A DNA stretch of 64,000 bases, taken from Basidiobolus meristosporus CBS 931.73. Its lineage: Eukaryota; Basidiobolomycota; Basidiobolomycetes; Basidiobolales; Basidiobolaceae. The notes beneath the pieces were generated by a model. That model saw only the letters and a program-made list of their open reading frames with translations, searched no databases and was not told the DNA's origin. The position numbers and the translations under genes were made by a program. Below are positions 32,751 to 44,900 of this stretch, in pieces. Location of the stretch: NCBI GenBank assembly GCA_002104905.1, contig MCFE01000172.1:1-64000 (forward strand). The letters are read 5' to 3'. How positions within the stretch are numbered: position 1 is the first letter of the stretch; each line of letters begins with the position of its first letter.

Positions 32751-33261
32751 AAGATCATCAAGCTCAGTAACACATATGGTCGTATCATATAAACATTCAA
32801 GATATTTGCCTATATATTATTGTATAAGACAAATAAAACCGCAATCTCAAAATAGGAATTTTTATTGAAGCCAATAATGAGAACTGTGAGAGTACTGATT
32901 CCCATGGTTAATACTTGAAGATTTATTGAAAGGGATGATTTATGTAAAGTCTTGAAATATAAATCATAATACGAATGGTTTGATGAAATATTGACTATCG
33001 ATTAATTGATATGTTTTGAATGAGCACTTGATTGTATACTATCAAACGACCTGATAAGGTGTGGTGTTTGCTTGTTGGTTATGGGGACGAACCAAGTATC
33101 TAGACCTCTGATGAACTTGTGAAATACACTGGAGATCTTATAGCACTATGCACAAACCCCTCTTATTTTAACACTGGATCTTTCGATGGTACTCAAGCAT
33201 ATTCAATATAGCATTGTTATGGTATTTTGCTCCATAGATAGACAAGAATTTTGTGTTTTTT
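32751..33261. other. AT-rich spacer after prohibitin-2
   Basis: AT-rich sequence with no coding signal. The first 80 bp should be the PHB2 3' untranslated region (an AATAAA-like AAATAAAACC lies near 32831). Confidence 0.4.
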
Positions 33262-33569
33262 TGTGATGGGATTTTGAAGACATTGGAAGTGATTTGAAGA
33301 AAGAGTACAATACGTGGCTTCTGCTTAATGATATATTGAGTGTACAAGCTGTATTTATGCTTTTAAAGCATGTATAATATACTTAAGTGGATTCAAGAAG
33401 ATTCTTATGAAAACAAACCCAAAGAGCAGCAGATATCTGATTTTCCTTAAAGTTAGTGAAATATACCAAACATTTCCCAACATGAAATTTGGGCAGAATT
33501 CTCTAGAACTTATATAATATTACCCAAGTGACTAAGTAGATACTTAAGTGTAATTACAAAACTACAACA
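33262..33569. repeat. Degenerate LTR of the copia-like family (copy e)
   Basis: Shares the family landmarks CATTGGAAGTGATTTG and AAATTTGGGCAGAATTCTCT, and a terminus ACTACAACA at 33569, with the LTRs at 10107 and 34089. It is more diverged, and the left boundary is approximate. Confidence 0.55.
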
Positions 33570-33770
33570 CTGGGTAGTGTTGGAAGTGATTTGGAGCACT
33601 AGTAGAATTGCATGGTACTCACTTGTCATATTGAGTTTCAATAAAGTGTTTATACTTTTGGGGGAACTTTGTAAGACTAATAAATAGAATGCTTTAAGAA
33701 AGGTCCCAGGAAGCTGTGCGCAAAGCTTAGGGGCTTCTGAATGAGTGTGAGAATATTGGTAACTTCCAGG
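33570..33770. repeat. Truncated LTR of the same family (copy d)
   Basis: It begins straight after copy e with GTGTTGGAAGTGATTTGGAG and keeps AAGGTCCCAGGAAGCTGTG. Similarity ends near 33750-33770. The head-to-tail contact with copy e suggests insertion next to, or recombination with, an older LTR. Confidence 0.5.
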
Positions 33771-34083
33771 CCTGCACTAATTCAAAGAATTAGCTAATAT
33801 GTTACAAACTAAGTCTTAAATTAATAATTCATCACTTGGCAATAAGCCAGGTAGAATCTTACGTTATTTGAATGGTTTAGGTGTGAACTAAATGTTGACA
33901 TCAAACTGGTGCTTATGTTGCCAATTTCAGGATAAATAGGGCCATAAATATTTATGCATAACTTGGCATTACCGACGACATGATTCATTCCTTCCCAACC
34001 ACTCCATATGATGTATAACCAAAATGCACAGTTGTGTATAGCTCAGGGATGAATTCATTGAGAGTAAAATTGGGACTGAAGTA
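33771..34083. other. Unassigned spacer between LTR copies
   Basis: No gene, repeat partner or strong motif recognised. Confidence 0.3.
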
Positions 34084-34088
34084 ATTAT

Positions 34089-34437
34089 TGTTGTAAGAGT
34101 CTTGGAGATATTGGAAGTGAGTGGGAGAACAAGTAGATTATGTGGTTTTCACTTAATGATTTATTGAATGTAAAAGTAGTATTTATAATTTTACTTAGTC
34201 TTGGCATTACAAACACGTAGAATAGGTTAAGGAAGGTCCCAAGAACATGTGTGCAAAGTTTGGGGCTGTTTGAACAACTTTGAATATTTTCACCAAAATA
34301 CCAGGTACCCAGAACATGAAAATTTGATAAGTAAATCCAGACAAGGAATTTGGTCAGTATTCTCTAGGATTTGAGGGTAATGATCTAAGTGACTAAGTTA
34401 GGTGAATGTTTAGGTGGAATTACAAATTTCTACAACA
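34089..34437. repeat. Solo LTR, 349 bp, with 5-bp target duplication
   Basis: Starts TGTTGTAAGAG and ends TTCTACAACA, flanked on both sides by ATTAT (34084-34088 and 34438-34442). No internal coding region accompanies it, so it is what unequal recombination between two LTRs leaves. It is the best-preserved reference for the family also seen at 10.1, 10.7 and 33.3 kb. Confidence 0.88.
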
Positions 34438-34442
34438 ATTAT

Positions 34443-35949
34443 TAGGTTCTTGTCTGTATAGATATCTCTAAACATGGTACCCCACAAGATATAGTGGAAG
34501 GTCATGGAAAGATGTGGCCAAAGCCTTGGTTCAGTCAGTAGTGGCCTTATATCTGAAGTGATCTTCATCTAATTCTAAGTGCAAAATCATCACAAAGATA
34601 ATCAAATAGGAAGTCAAAATATATGGCTGATTTGAGGTTACAATAAAATACACTTGGGCTCCAATGACTATCTTTTCAACATTCGCGCAATGCAGACGAA
34701 TTTTAAGAAATCCCTTTGGTAATTCTTCGAGCAGATGGGTGAAATTAAAGTTGATGAGGTGGTATTGAAATTTGCAACTTCACTAAACATCTAAACTTCA
34801 TAACAGGGTGTATGCTTCAACAGAATGCCTAGTTTCCTTTAGGATGCTATCAGAAGTGGAAATAGACGATTAATAATAGAAGCCTTGAATTTCATCATTT
34901 GTAGTATATTCATGTCTAGCAATCAGTTTACAGACATCAAAGGAATTTCTCATCATAGAGCTCCTCTGGGTGATGGAGCAAGGCAACCTCATCTTTCGCA
35001 TTCCCATGCCAAATTCTGGCTTTCTGATTTTTCCACCCCTCACATAGCACAAGTGATGTGTTTTGCACTTCGTGGGTTCGCAGTCCGAATTTAGATATGA
35101 CGGTGCAGTCTTTAGGTTGGATTCCAATTCATAGTTCGGTTTGTAGCCTGCAGGAGCATGGCCTGTGTATCGATATTTATGCCGAAATATCTCGCTTCAC
35201 TCCTCTACACCGCATACAGACTTGCGGCCTCAAGAAAGTGATCTGATGCTATTCATGGCCGAGCCAAAGGCCAGCTGCTCACTCTTTAGTATGTATGTCT
35301 ACGTACTTCATCAGCATCGGCTCCTTGGTTGCACAGGGAATTTAGGGTCTAGGCTCCGATGGTGTGGAGGGCATCAATCTCCTCACATCGGGTTAATAGC
35401 ATGATTGTTTGAGTAACCATCAAGTTATGATATTCTTCATTGTGTGCACCCAAGCCCCTGGTTTAGCAATGGTAGCAATATGAAAACAACCATCATTACG
35501 TGCAATGCTCATCCTAGCCACAATAACTGATATTCCACTTTCGTGCGAGTGATTGCCGCTTTTGCTCCCATCAGTTGGCGCCCTTGAACACCAATCATAT
35601 GGTGCCAATTCAACAGACTGCGTTGAATTTCCTTGTGCTTATGTAGCAATAAGGAAATTGAGTGATGGATATAGCAACTTGCGATCATTCATTCCATTCA
35701 ATTCGCATGATTTAATGCTACTGTGAATGAGATAATACCCCAATGATGCTTCGTCAATAATTAAACTAGGGATTTGATTTGATACGAATCAGTTTCTCAA
35801 AAGGTATACATGGAGGTATTGAGCTAATTTAGCTCATTCTGTCTTGGAATCATCTAGTGAGGACATACCCTAACTATATTAACGCTCTGCTTCACTCCAG
35901 TTCACGGCATCGTTCATTTCCACTTATCCCACTTATCATTGATAGAAAT
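34443..35949. other. Gene-poor stretch before the SDR gene
   Basis: About 1.5 kb with no supported gene. Open frames up to 85 codons (34870-35127) overlap each other on opposite strands and show no family features. The last 100-200 bp should be the promoter of the next gene. Confidence 0.4.
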
Positions 35950-37540
35950 ATGCCTTCAGTACTTGTCTTGGGTGGTGGTAGCTGTGTGGGCCGTAATATC
36001 GTCACTTATCTGGTAGAGAACCAATTGGCAAAGGAGATTCGAGTGGCTGATAAAGTGCTGCCCGAAACGGCCTATTTTTCCAAACGCTGCAAAGATGCCT
36101 TTTCCAAAGTGCAGTATATGCAGGTCAACCTATACAATCCTGGTACATTAGTTCCCACTATAGTTGTCATCTGGGCTTGAGCCTCGGTCGATGTTTTCTC
36201 TAACGATACTCTCGTTCACCTGTGAACTGATAGCTTCCTTGCACCGAGTATTTGAAAGAGAAAGCGGCACTTGGGACTTGGTGTTTAACGTTGGGACCGA
36301 AACCGGCTTTGGGCACAACGAGGCTGTAAGTATTGTTACCGTTTTTCTCGCCGTGGCGGGTGTCAAGTGCTTGTCATGCTACCTGCTGCAGCCCTATTAA
36401 TCGATTTTTGTGTGGGGAAAGATTTACAAAGACCGTATCTATACATACTCGGTCAATTGCGCCAATGAGGCAGTGAAGCACAATGTGAAGTTGTTCGTCC
36501 AGCTTTCCACTGCATCCATCTATGAAAGCGACAAGGTATTTGTTTCTTGCGACGTCCATTGGACTTGGCCGGATAACCAACCCCGATTCCCGCAGAAACG
36601 CAACAAGGAGGATGGCAAACTGAATCCTTGGACCTCAATGGGCAAGCACTTCGCCGCGATGGAGGAGGAGGTTCAGAAAATCCCAGGGTACGGCTTTCTA
36701 GATTTCCGTCTGATCACAAACTCATCCTCACATGCGAATCAGGTTGAATATGGTTATCCTGCGCACAGCGAATATCTACGGTCCGGGTGATATGACATTC
36801 TCCAGTAGGTAGCAACTGCTTCATGTTCAAGCGCCATCCGCTGATCCCCTTCGATAGCTCCCCGCTTTGTGATCGCTCGTGTTTATCAGCATCTAAACGA
36901 GAAAATGACCATGCTTTGGGACAAGGATATGCGAATCAACTCGGTTCATGTTCTAGACGTTGCACGCGCATTCTGGCATGTCTCCCACTGGTACTTGGAC
37001 AACCAGAAATCCGGAATAGAGATCTTCAACCTTTCAGACCCCGGAGACACCAGTAGGGCCCGGCTCCTTTGCATACGAGCGCAATCCATTCATATACTAA
37101 ACACCCTTCCTTCATTTGGCTTATTCCAGATCAATACTCGCTGAACAACGTCCTTGCCGAGGTTTTCGGAATCAAGACCGGTTTCCAAAATGCCTTGATT
37201 TCTACCTTTGCCAAGGTACCTTACCCGTCAATGATCGGATAATGACATCGACCTTACACTTTGCGTTTGTTTTTAGAGTAATCTTGATGTGGTTTTAGAT
37301 GAGATCAACGAAAAGCATCTGAAGCCTTGGGCAGAGCTGCTCAAGGCTTCCGGCATCCATCATACCCCTCTCACACCGTACCTCGACCAGGAGTTCATCT
37401 ATCCCCACGGGATTGCGGTCGATGGCTCCAAAATCACCGAAGTCACCGGATTTGAATATGAGGTGCCTGTCATCACTCCCGAGAGAGTCAAAGAGGTGGT
37501 GCAAGAGTTTCAGGGACAAAACCTGTGGCCGCAGAACTGA
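35950..37540 (+). CDS. Extended SDR (3-beta-HSD/epimerase-like) NAD(P)-binding enzyme
   Basis: Eight exons give 360 aa, in phase: 35950-36142, 36249-36325, 36422-36535, 36596-36687, 36743-36804, 36858-37052, 37130-37215, 37277-37540. The N-terminus is a Rossmann fold with a GGGSCVGRNI dinucleotide-binding loop (about residues 8-17) and an acidic position after the second strand (VADK). Later blocks LSTASIY, LRTANIYGPGDM and RINSVHVLDVARAFW are typical of extended SDRs of the sterol-dehydrogenase/epimerase type. Where a catalytic YxxxK is expected, the sequence reads PWTSMGKHFAAMEEE, with Lys but no Tyr four residues before it. The substrate is unknown. The frame reads through only with all seven introns removed. 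Confidence 0.82.
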
Positions 37541-37940
37541 AGCCGTGACTGTGGGGATTCGTCCTTGGTGACCTCAAGAGATCTATGAAGACGATTAATT
37601 ATTGCTATGATTATTTGCTTGTTGTTATGAGCGGCAGGAAAGAATTATTCACTAAAATATTCACCAACAAGACCACCACCACCGCCCTGTTGGGCATGGG
37701 TTGTTTGGAGGGGCCTTTACGGATTGCTGTTTTTCGGTCGCCATCTCCCGCATTCACGGGGACCGGGGATTTTCTTTGAGCAGTTCCTTTATTTTTGAGG
37801 GATTTCTTAGCCACGAATGTACAACATTTCGAAAAGATGTAACTACGGATTTCCCTTGGAGAGTCTCCATCTACTGGATGTCAATAGCAACGATCATACA
37901 AAACAAAGCAGGGATAAATACAGGCGGGACAAGCATTCGA
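37541..37940. other. Convergent 3' intergenic region, SDR / Zn2Cys6 gene
   Basis: 400 bp between two stop codons. No coding signal. Confidence 0.45.
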
Positions 37941-40457
37941 TCAGGATGTATGTTGGGTGATATTAAAGGTTCGGGATGTTTGGTCGGGTTTGAGGTTGGG
38001 GTAGAAAGGAGCAAAGTTAGAGCCCATTTGCTCCGGAATGCTATTAGGCGACAACCCGGCATTTTCAACAGCTACAGCTTTCTCGGTGCCCAATGGTGGG
38101 TTGCCAGCGAACCTTAGATCCATTCCACCGTCGTATTGACCTACATAGTCATTCCATTCATCGAAATCGAAGGACAACGGGACATTCCAGATGGGGATGG
38201 AATTCCCTTGGATATTAGAATTGTTGAGCACCTGAGTAAGGCTGCTTTGATTGTTTGCCGACATCTCCGTGATTGTGTTTGTAGGCACAACCGGGTTGAA
38301 GCCGACCTGGGAAATAGAATATGGGCCTGAGGGTGATAGTGTTGTGGGAATCCCGATGGACGGAGATTGGGAGGCGGAGATATACGGTTGCGGAGAGAAA
38401 TCGGAGGTCACCCTTGGATACATATTGTGCTGCATTTGTAGCGTATTTGCGCCAGGGTTGGTGTCAGTGTTTACAGCTGTCAAAGGGTTAACTGGATTTG
38501 GATTCGATTGTGCCACACGAAACTGGTCATTAGGTGGCAAAACCTCCGAGGGGCCACGGTTGCTGGCTTCTGGGGCAGGCTGCTCTGTCTCTTCCTCAAG
38601 CTCCATTCCACGAGCATCAAGAAGATCCTTTAACACCACAAAGTATTTTCCGGCACTTCCCCAGAGCCCCCTCACTCTCTCCAAGATTTTAAGGTTTTTG
38701 CTCAAGCATTTCTTCGCCGGCTTTCTTAGCCAAGGATCGTTGGATGTAGCGTTGATCAGATGAACAGTGCTGGAGGTGAACAGGGGGAACAGCACTAGAG
38801 CAAGGAACTCTTCAAAATCTGGCTTGCCATCGCACGCACCAGCAATCGCTGTAATACTATTTGCGGAAGTGGTGCAAATATGCAAGGATGGGTAGGGCGA
38901 TGGAAGGACCTTGGGTTTGGGCTTGGGGATATATGGACGATGCAGCAAGATCAATGCGTTGTGGTAAAGAATATGAATATACGCTACGAGTGGGGAGGAG
39001 GGCGGGGTTCCCGCAAAATATTCAGACGGCTCGTATTTCATACTACTAGGCAAGGAGATTAGCCAGGTGTGTAGTGCTGAATCGAGCTCCAAGAGGATCG
39101 ACTCGCTTCGGATGGGATTCTCCGTAGACACCCCACGGATAGCATATATATTGTTTATAATGGATCCGATGACCTCATATAGTTTGATAGTTTGTACGAA
39201 CACCTTCATGCAGTAGCCCGCTTCTGGATTGGACATTACTTGTGGTGAATCCAGTTCTTGTGGTGGAATGGTAGGATAGCTGGTGTCACAGTGGCGATCA
39301 TCTATACAGAGCGGTCTACCCATGGATGCGCTAGCCCCACGATCCAATATATAACAGGCCCACCACACTCGTTTGCGAGTCTCTCGAACATTGTTGGATA
39401 GCTGTTGTATTTGCCAGGAATCAGGATTGCGATGCAACCCCAGATCTTCAGCAAGACGAATAGCCATGCCACTATAAATCCAGGACTTGATGCCCCCATG
39501 GGTGATCCGGAAGCAGATTGATAGAAGAATCAGTGCCTGAACATTCTCCAAAGAAGTCACATCATAGGACTCGTTCAGCAACTTCTTTGCTCTGCTATAG
39601 AATACTTCAAAGCGCGCGTTCCCCTTGTGAAGCCACTCTCTCTGGCGAGACAGATTTGAAGATAGCGCGAAAATAGAATTCAGTAACAAACGCGAAACCG
39701 AATTTACATCCACGCGAAGCTGCTCATAAAACTCGGCCTTGTTTAGCAACGGGAAAAAGGGGTTGATATATGTGAAGTAAACTTCAAGCAAATGCTCAAA
39801 TACGAGCGAGGCAGGCAGTAAATCAGAGCTTTCATCGGTGGCTTCATTATTTGTCGTCTCTTGAGTGAAGGAGCGGAAAGAATCGTACGAATCCTCCATC
39901 TTCACATTGTCTTGAAGGAGATAAAATCCAGAGCTACCGCCCATGTATCTTACGCGACCTTGGTCATCAAAGGTCAGTTGACTTGTATCGTCACGCAAGG
40001 ATTCTATAGCGTGATCGGAAACCAGGCTGGGATGAGGACTGTTTTTTGACGAAGTGCTTATGGGGGAATTGTATCCAGACTCTGACGAGTCTTTGCCCAA
40101 CTGAGGAGTCTTAAGATGGTCGTTCAACTTGCTAGAGCGTTGTGAATTGATTATGGCGGTGGAATCGTCAACCTCAATCTTACGAAGCTCTGCCATGATG
40201 TTTTCCGCCACACGGGGATCGCTCTCTGCAAGCCCGCCCAAGAGATGCTCCATGCGATGTAAACGGTTTTCGATGGCTTCGATGTAGCCTTTGGGTGGGC
40301 CTCTTTTTTTGGTAACGTCTAAATATGTACACTCGATATTGAGGATTTTACAGTGACCGCAACAAGGCTGAACACCATCACATCGGACCTTTTTTCGCCG
40401 GCAGTGATCACACGCGCGGCTAACTCGTTGTCTTTTGCTCTCGTCACCACTGGTCAT
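37941..40457 (-). CDS. Zn2Cys6 fungal-specific transcription factor
   Basis: Intronless, 838 aa from the first in-frame ATG at 40457. A Zn2Cys6 binuclear cluster lies near the N-terminus (ACDHCRRKKVRCDGVQPC, spacing C-x2-C-x6-C-x6-C-x2-C-x6-C). It is followed by the linker RGPPKGYIEAIENRLHRMEH, with a coiled-coil dimerisation element. The middle-homology (Fungal_trans) domain spans roughly residues 210-480, including GMAIRLAEDLGLHRNPDSW and the WWACYILDRGASASMGRP block. The C-terminal 200 residues are Asn/Pro/Ser-rich, probably the activation region. This architecture resembles regulators of carbon or nitrogen catabolism, but the target genes cannot be named. Confidence 0.94.
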   Translation of the reverse strand: MTSGDESKRQRVSRACDHCRRKKVRCDGVQPCCGHCKILNIECTYLDVTKKRGPPKGYIEAIENRLHRMEHLLGGLAESDPRVAENIMAELRKIEVDDSTAIINSQRSSKLNDHLKTPQLGKDSSESGYNSPISTSSKNSPHPSLVSDHAIESLRDDTSQLTFDDQGRVRYMGGSSGFYLLQDNVKMEDSYDSFRSFTQETTNNEATDESSDLLPASLVFEHLLEVYFTYINPFFPLLNKAEFYEQLRVDVNSVSRLLLNSIFALSSNLSRQREWLHKGNARFEVFYSRAKKLLNESYDVTSLENVQALILLSICFRITHGGIKSWIYSGMAIRLAEDLGLHRNPDSWQIQQLSNNVRETRKRVWWACYILDRGASASMGRPLCIDDRHCDTSYPTIPPQELDSPQVMSNPEAGYCMKVFVQTIKLYEVIGSIINNIYAIRGVSTENPIRSESILLELDSALHTWLISLPSSMKYEPSEYFAGTPPSSPLVAYIHILYHNALILLHRPYIPKPKPKVLPSPYPSLHICTTSANSITAIAGACDGKPDFEEFLALVLFPLFTSSTVHLINATSNDPWLRKPAKKCLSKNLKILERVRGLWGSAGKYFVVLKDLLDARGMELEEETEQPAPEASNRGPSEVLPPNDQFRVAQSNPNPVNPLTAVNTDTNPGANTLQMQHNMYPRVTSDFSPQPYISASQSPSIGIPTTLSPSGPYSISQVGFNPVVPTNTITEMSANNQSSLTQVLNNSNIQGNSIPIWNVPLSFDFDEWNDYVGQYDGGMDLRFAGNPPLGTEKAVAVENAGLSPNSIPEQMGSNFAPFYPNLKPDQTSRTFNITQHTS

Positions 40458-41901
40458 CGTGAGTATGAGGATATAAAAGGGTTGTAAATTTTTTACCGGC
40501 AATGAGGGATAGGATTAGTCAGGGGAGTTCAAGAAAAAGGGCTCCTGAAAGGTGTACAAGAATTGAACAATAAACAGTTTATAAGATTACTAGTCAACGC
40601 TGGGGCGGAAAACAAAAAGATAGGAAGGGAAGCGTCGGTACACTTCCAACGTCAAGTACAGTAATTAAATAGCAATGTGTCAAAACTTAAGCAGACTCAG
40701 GAATCTTGGATTCATCTAAATACAAATGACCCTCCATGCTTCATTTAGAACCCTGGAAAAAGAACATAATATAAGAATCAAAAAGGTATTTCTAATTTGA
40801 CACTCCTTCAGATGAGGGCAAAAATTTCGGAACTGACAAGATGACCTGTAATCAATGACAGCTATGCAATAACAATCACTCCTAACTAGCTCCACCAACC
40901 AACAGTTTCCAAAACCTTGGACGTGCAAGTGTATCTATTTCGGGAGTCTGCCTGAGTCTTCCTATGAGCAGCCAGGAGCAATGGCGCCACGATTTCAGAT
41001 AGGCCATTGAGAATTATTGGTAGAGAGCTGAACGGATGAAGGATAGATCCCAGATAGCGTCTCTCTGATTGGGATTTTTGTTTAAAAAAGTCAAAACCCA
41101 GTTAGAATACGACAACCCAGATTAACCGTTATAAGAATCGAATCCCATTTTTATGCGCGGATAGATATGGTAGTCGATCGATTCACACCTGCAGAGATTG
41201 CTTGGTTAGGGATGGCAACGACACCGACTGCTAAGCATTATCAACCATAGTTACACGAGCCCTTCGAGCCAGCCATGTACTATATTGGGTAAGCCATCCA
41301 AAATGATAGAAACGTTTGCGGTATTGCCATGATACACGCTCCACACCCGAAACCACTTCAATCCCAGACCGGCTCCCGCATCTGTCAGAATTTCCACTTT
41401 GGCGTTGAATTCATCCGAGTTGCTTCAGATATAGATGCGTGGGTATAGCCAGATTCCGCCATACGAAGCGCATGCACTCGTAGCAATCGTTTTACCTAGT
41501 TTCCCGAATTGTTGGCAAGCGGTAGACGTTCTATCTCTAGACTCCTATGCTGGCACCGATGTCGGTGAGTTTATTATGTAAACCGTGCACTGATCCAGGA
41601 TTATTTAGGCAGCTGTTTTCATCCTGATAAGCTTTCCCTTTCTAGTTTTTGGGGGTCTGATCGCATAGATCAAGAATGGGGCAGCCTTCTTCGTCTGTGA
41701 TCTGCTCATGGCCTATTGGTGGGGGATATGAGCGCAAACGATGGATAATTGGTTTGGACCAAGGCATAGAAATCAACGGATCTATTTAATGAGCAATTAT
41801 AGCAATATAGCTGTTTCGAGAGGTACGTGGTAGTGTGAGGGTGAATTATGTGGGGCAGTAGATAGCATAATATCGTCGTTACGTTCATGGTGTGGTGCGA
41901 T
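40458..41901. other. Intergenic region between the Zn2Cys6 gene and the importin gene
   Basis: 1.4 kb with no supported gene. It should contain the Zn2Cys6 promoter (a TTTTATATCC sequence lies about 20-30 bp before the ATG on the minus strand) and the importin 3' end near 41800-41901. Confidence 0.45.
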
Positions 41902-44900
41902 CTATGCCAGAATGGAAGCAATCTTCTTTTGCTCTTTGGCGTTCAAATCACGCTCACAAATTTGGATAAAATGAGAGGTATTCTGAGCGACACAGTTACG
42001 GAAGAAATCGCTGAGATAGCTCTTCACGTTGGTCTGGTAGATAGGATCACTGGCCAATTCCGGATCATCATCCTCGTCCTCGAATTCAGCACCATTGTCG
42101 AGCAGCTCAGAGAGGAAATCGTAGTCCTCGGCGGGAGCAAATGGACTTTCGTTTTCGTCATCCTCCCATTCCCCGTCCTCGTCAGATTCTTGGCCTTCCA
42201 GATTCTCGGCTCCACCAAAAGTAGGTTGTTTGGTATACATGCTGTCGATGTCGTTTTGGAATTCAGAGATCAGAAGTTTGACAATCTTTGAAGGCACGGA
42301 GATTGTGGTGTACATGTCAGGATTGGAGCGTGCTCTGGAGCGGGTGACGATTCTGTTGGAGTTGTTGGGGATCAGGTCGCCCTTGACTTGGATTGCCTCG
42401 ATGCGAGGATCGGCTTTGACGAACAATTTCGCCAGCGCCAAAGTGCTAACCTTGATCGCGTAGAAGCCGCTGAAGAATTCGCAGTTATCGCACCAGGCTT
42501 GCATCAAGATATCCAATCCATTTTTGCCATTGATATCGAAGCTAGCTAGGAAATCAACAACTGTATCAGCATTAATATGTATCAAGTGGGCAAAGACCAA
42601 TACTAGTGATTGGACAAATGTGGATGTTTGTGCTTCGGCAAGGCGCAGGGTAACGGCCTTCAAGAGATCAGGAATTATAGGAGATAAGCGATCACCACCC
42701 TTTTGAATCAATTTGGCAATCAAATCGCCTACAAATAGGGCGGCGGACTCGGATTGTGAGGGGTGCAGGAGTTTGGCAATGAACTGGACAACATAGTCGA
42801 GTCCAGTTTTGTTGTGTTCGTCTGTCAAATGGAGGATTTGATCAAAGTCCTTCTGCACAGCGAAGCGAAGGAACTCTGGGCCACTTTGTAAAACATCTCG
42901 GTCCTCGGTAGTCATGAGTACGTTCATGAGGTCAGGAAGCACAGCGGCAATGTAGCCTTGAGGGAGCGGGGAGGGCCCTCCTTTAACTAAGCTAGCAAGG
43001 AGATCTATGGCTGATGGAACGATAGCAGGGTCCTCGCCCGGGTTCCTGATGACATTCATGAGAATAGGAACTGATCTGGATTGAAGGGGACCATAAATCA
43101 ATGGATTGCTTGCCAGGGCCTCAAACAAGTCCATTACAAGTCCGGCGATCAGGTGATCAGCGGGGTATCTGGTCCAAATGTTCATGACCAGAGGACAGAT
43201 AACTCCCTCCTTGGCAGCAGTGACTTCGGGGTTGATCTTGACAGCCGAGAGCAGTGTCTCGAGAACTAAAATCAACGTCTCCTCGGAGGAATCATCAACC
43301 ATCTCTGCAACGCCCTCGAGAATGCCTGCCTGGAAAGGTGCCACATACTGTGGGTCCATGTAGCGGCAGAAGTTCGAGAGTGCCATCAGAGCAGAAACAC
43401 GGATAGGGACAGGCTGGTCCTTTCTGATAGCATTGACGGCAAACGAGATATATTGGGTGGCTAAATCGGCAGGAAGGATCTTGGCAAACTGACTGGCAAA
43501 TACAAAGGCACGGCCTTGCAAGAAATGCTGATCGCCACATTTCATATGGTCCAGCACAACATGGTTGAAAAGGCCTCCGATGTCAAACTGAACGCCGGAT
43601 TTAGGATCCTCTAGACCTTCGATGATTTCGCTCGAGGCTTGGCCAATTGCAAGTAGACAGGCTTCCTGTACCTTCCACCAATTGGGATTGTTGGCAGATC
43701 TTGCGCTGCTTGATTCATCAATATGACGCTGGGCAGCCTCTCCTAAGGAGGTGATGGTTTCCAGTGGATATCTTTCAGTCAATGAGATGAGAAGATCCTT
43801 GGCGGCAATTCTGACGTTGTAACTGAAAGTGTCCTCTTCTTCGTCAGCAACAAATTGGTTCGCGTCCTCCTTCCAAAGTTCTTCCTGATCGTATGTTATT
43901 TGCATATAATCTATGACCACATAAACCAGCTCCTTGATGAAACTAGGGATACCAGCTTTGGAAGAGTTGGAAAATAGGTGCTTCAGGACCTTCTTCCGAG
44001 AGACCAAACTGAGGAATTCGAATTGGGCGTAGATTAGAGAGTCGAAGCCAATGTCTTCGCCGTCAGAGTCTTGGGCAACCTCAACATCGTCAGGAATCTC
44101 AACTTGCTCTTTAATAAACTTCGCCTTCAAGTTGACTAGATCATTCCAAATGGGTTCAATGAATCCAGATAGGTAAGGGGAAATCAACTTCGAAAATCCC
44201 TGGATAGTCAAGTTCAAGGCTTTGACGATCTCCAGCTTAAGTCCGAACTGGCCCGCTTGCTTCTCAACATCACCGGTCACTTGGCTGCTTAAAAGTTTGA
44301 GGAAAGCCTCCATCCAAGTAGGAAGAATAGGCTTGAGATAGCCATCAATGGCAGCAGGATTCTCTTCTTTGACCATGAAGAGCATTTCAATGCAATTTTT
44401 GAAGATAGCTACTGAGCGTGCTCTAGTTCTGTACGAGTAAGCTTCCTCGGATAACAAAATGCGAAGAAGCTCGGGAAACAGAATGGGGGCCAAATGTGGA
44501 AATTGCTGGTCGGTGATGTCGTTACGAGCAAACTCGGCAAATACTCTCATGGCACCGTGAACTTCAGCGGGATTACCATTCTTCAAATTGCTCATCAGTA
44601 GCTCAAACAAAGTAGGCCAGTCTTCAGGCCAGTCCCAATGAGCAATTTTCGATACAACATAGGCAGCTGCAACTCTAATGCGGTTTTCAGCATCAGAAAG
44701 TCCTTGGAAGATAGTCTGTCTAACAAGAGACTTGACCTCAGCATTAGGCTCAGGGCCAACGAATTTCTCTGATTTGGAAGTCCAATGGGTATCTATATAA
44801 TTTTTCAACGTGAGGGCTGCAGATTGTCTTTGGGAAAGCTCACAATCCGGAGAAACCGTCAATTTGGCCAGACTAAGAGGAAACTCTTGGGAGCCACCAA

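Noticed and set aside
35950-37540. Initially taken as an SDR pseudogene because the frames are short and shift repeatedly
   Set aside because: Seven consensus introns restore one 360-aa frame with correct phase at each junction.
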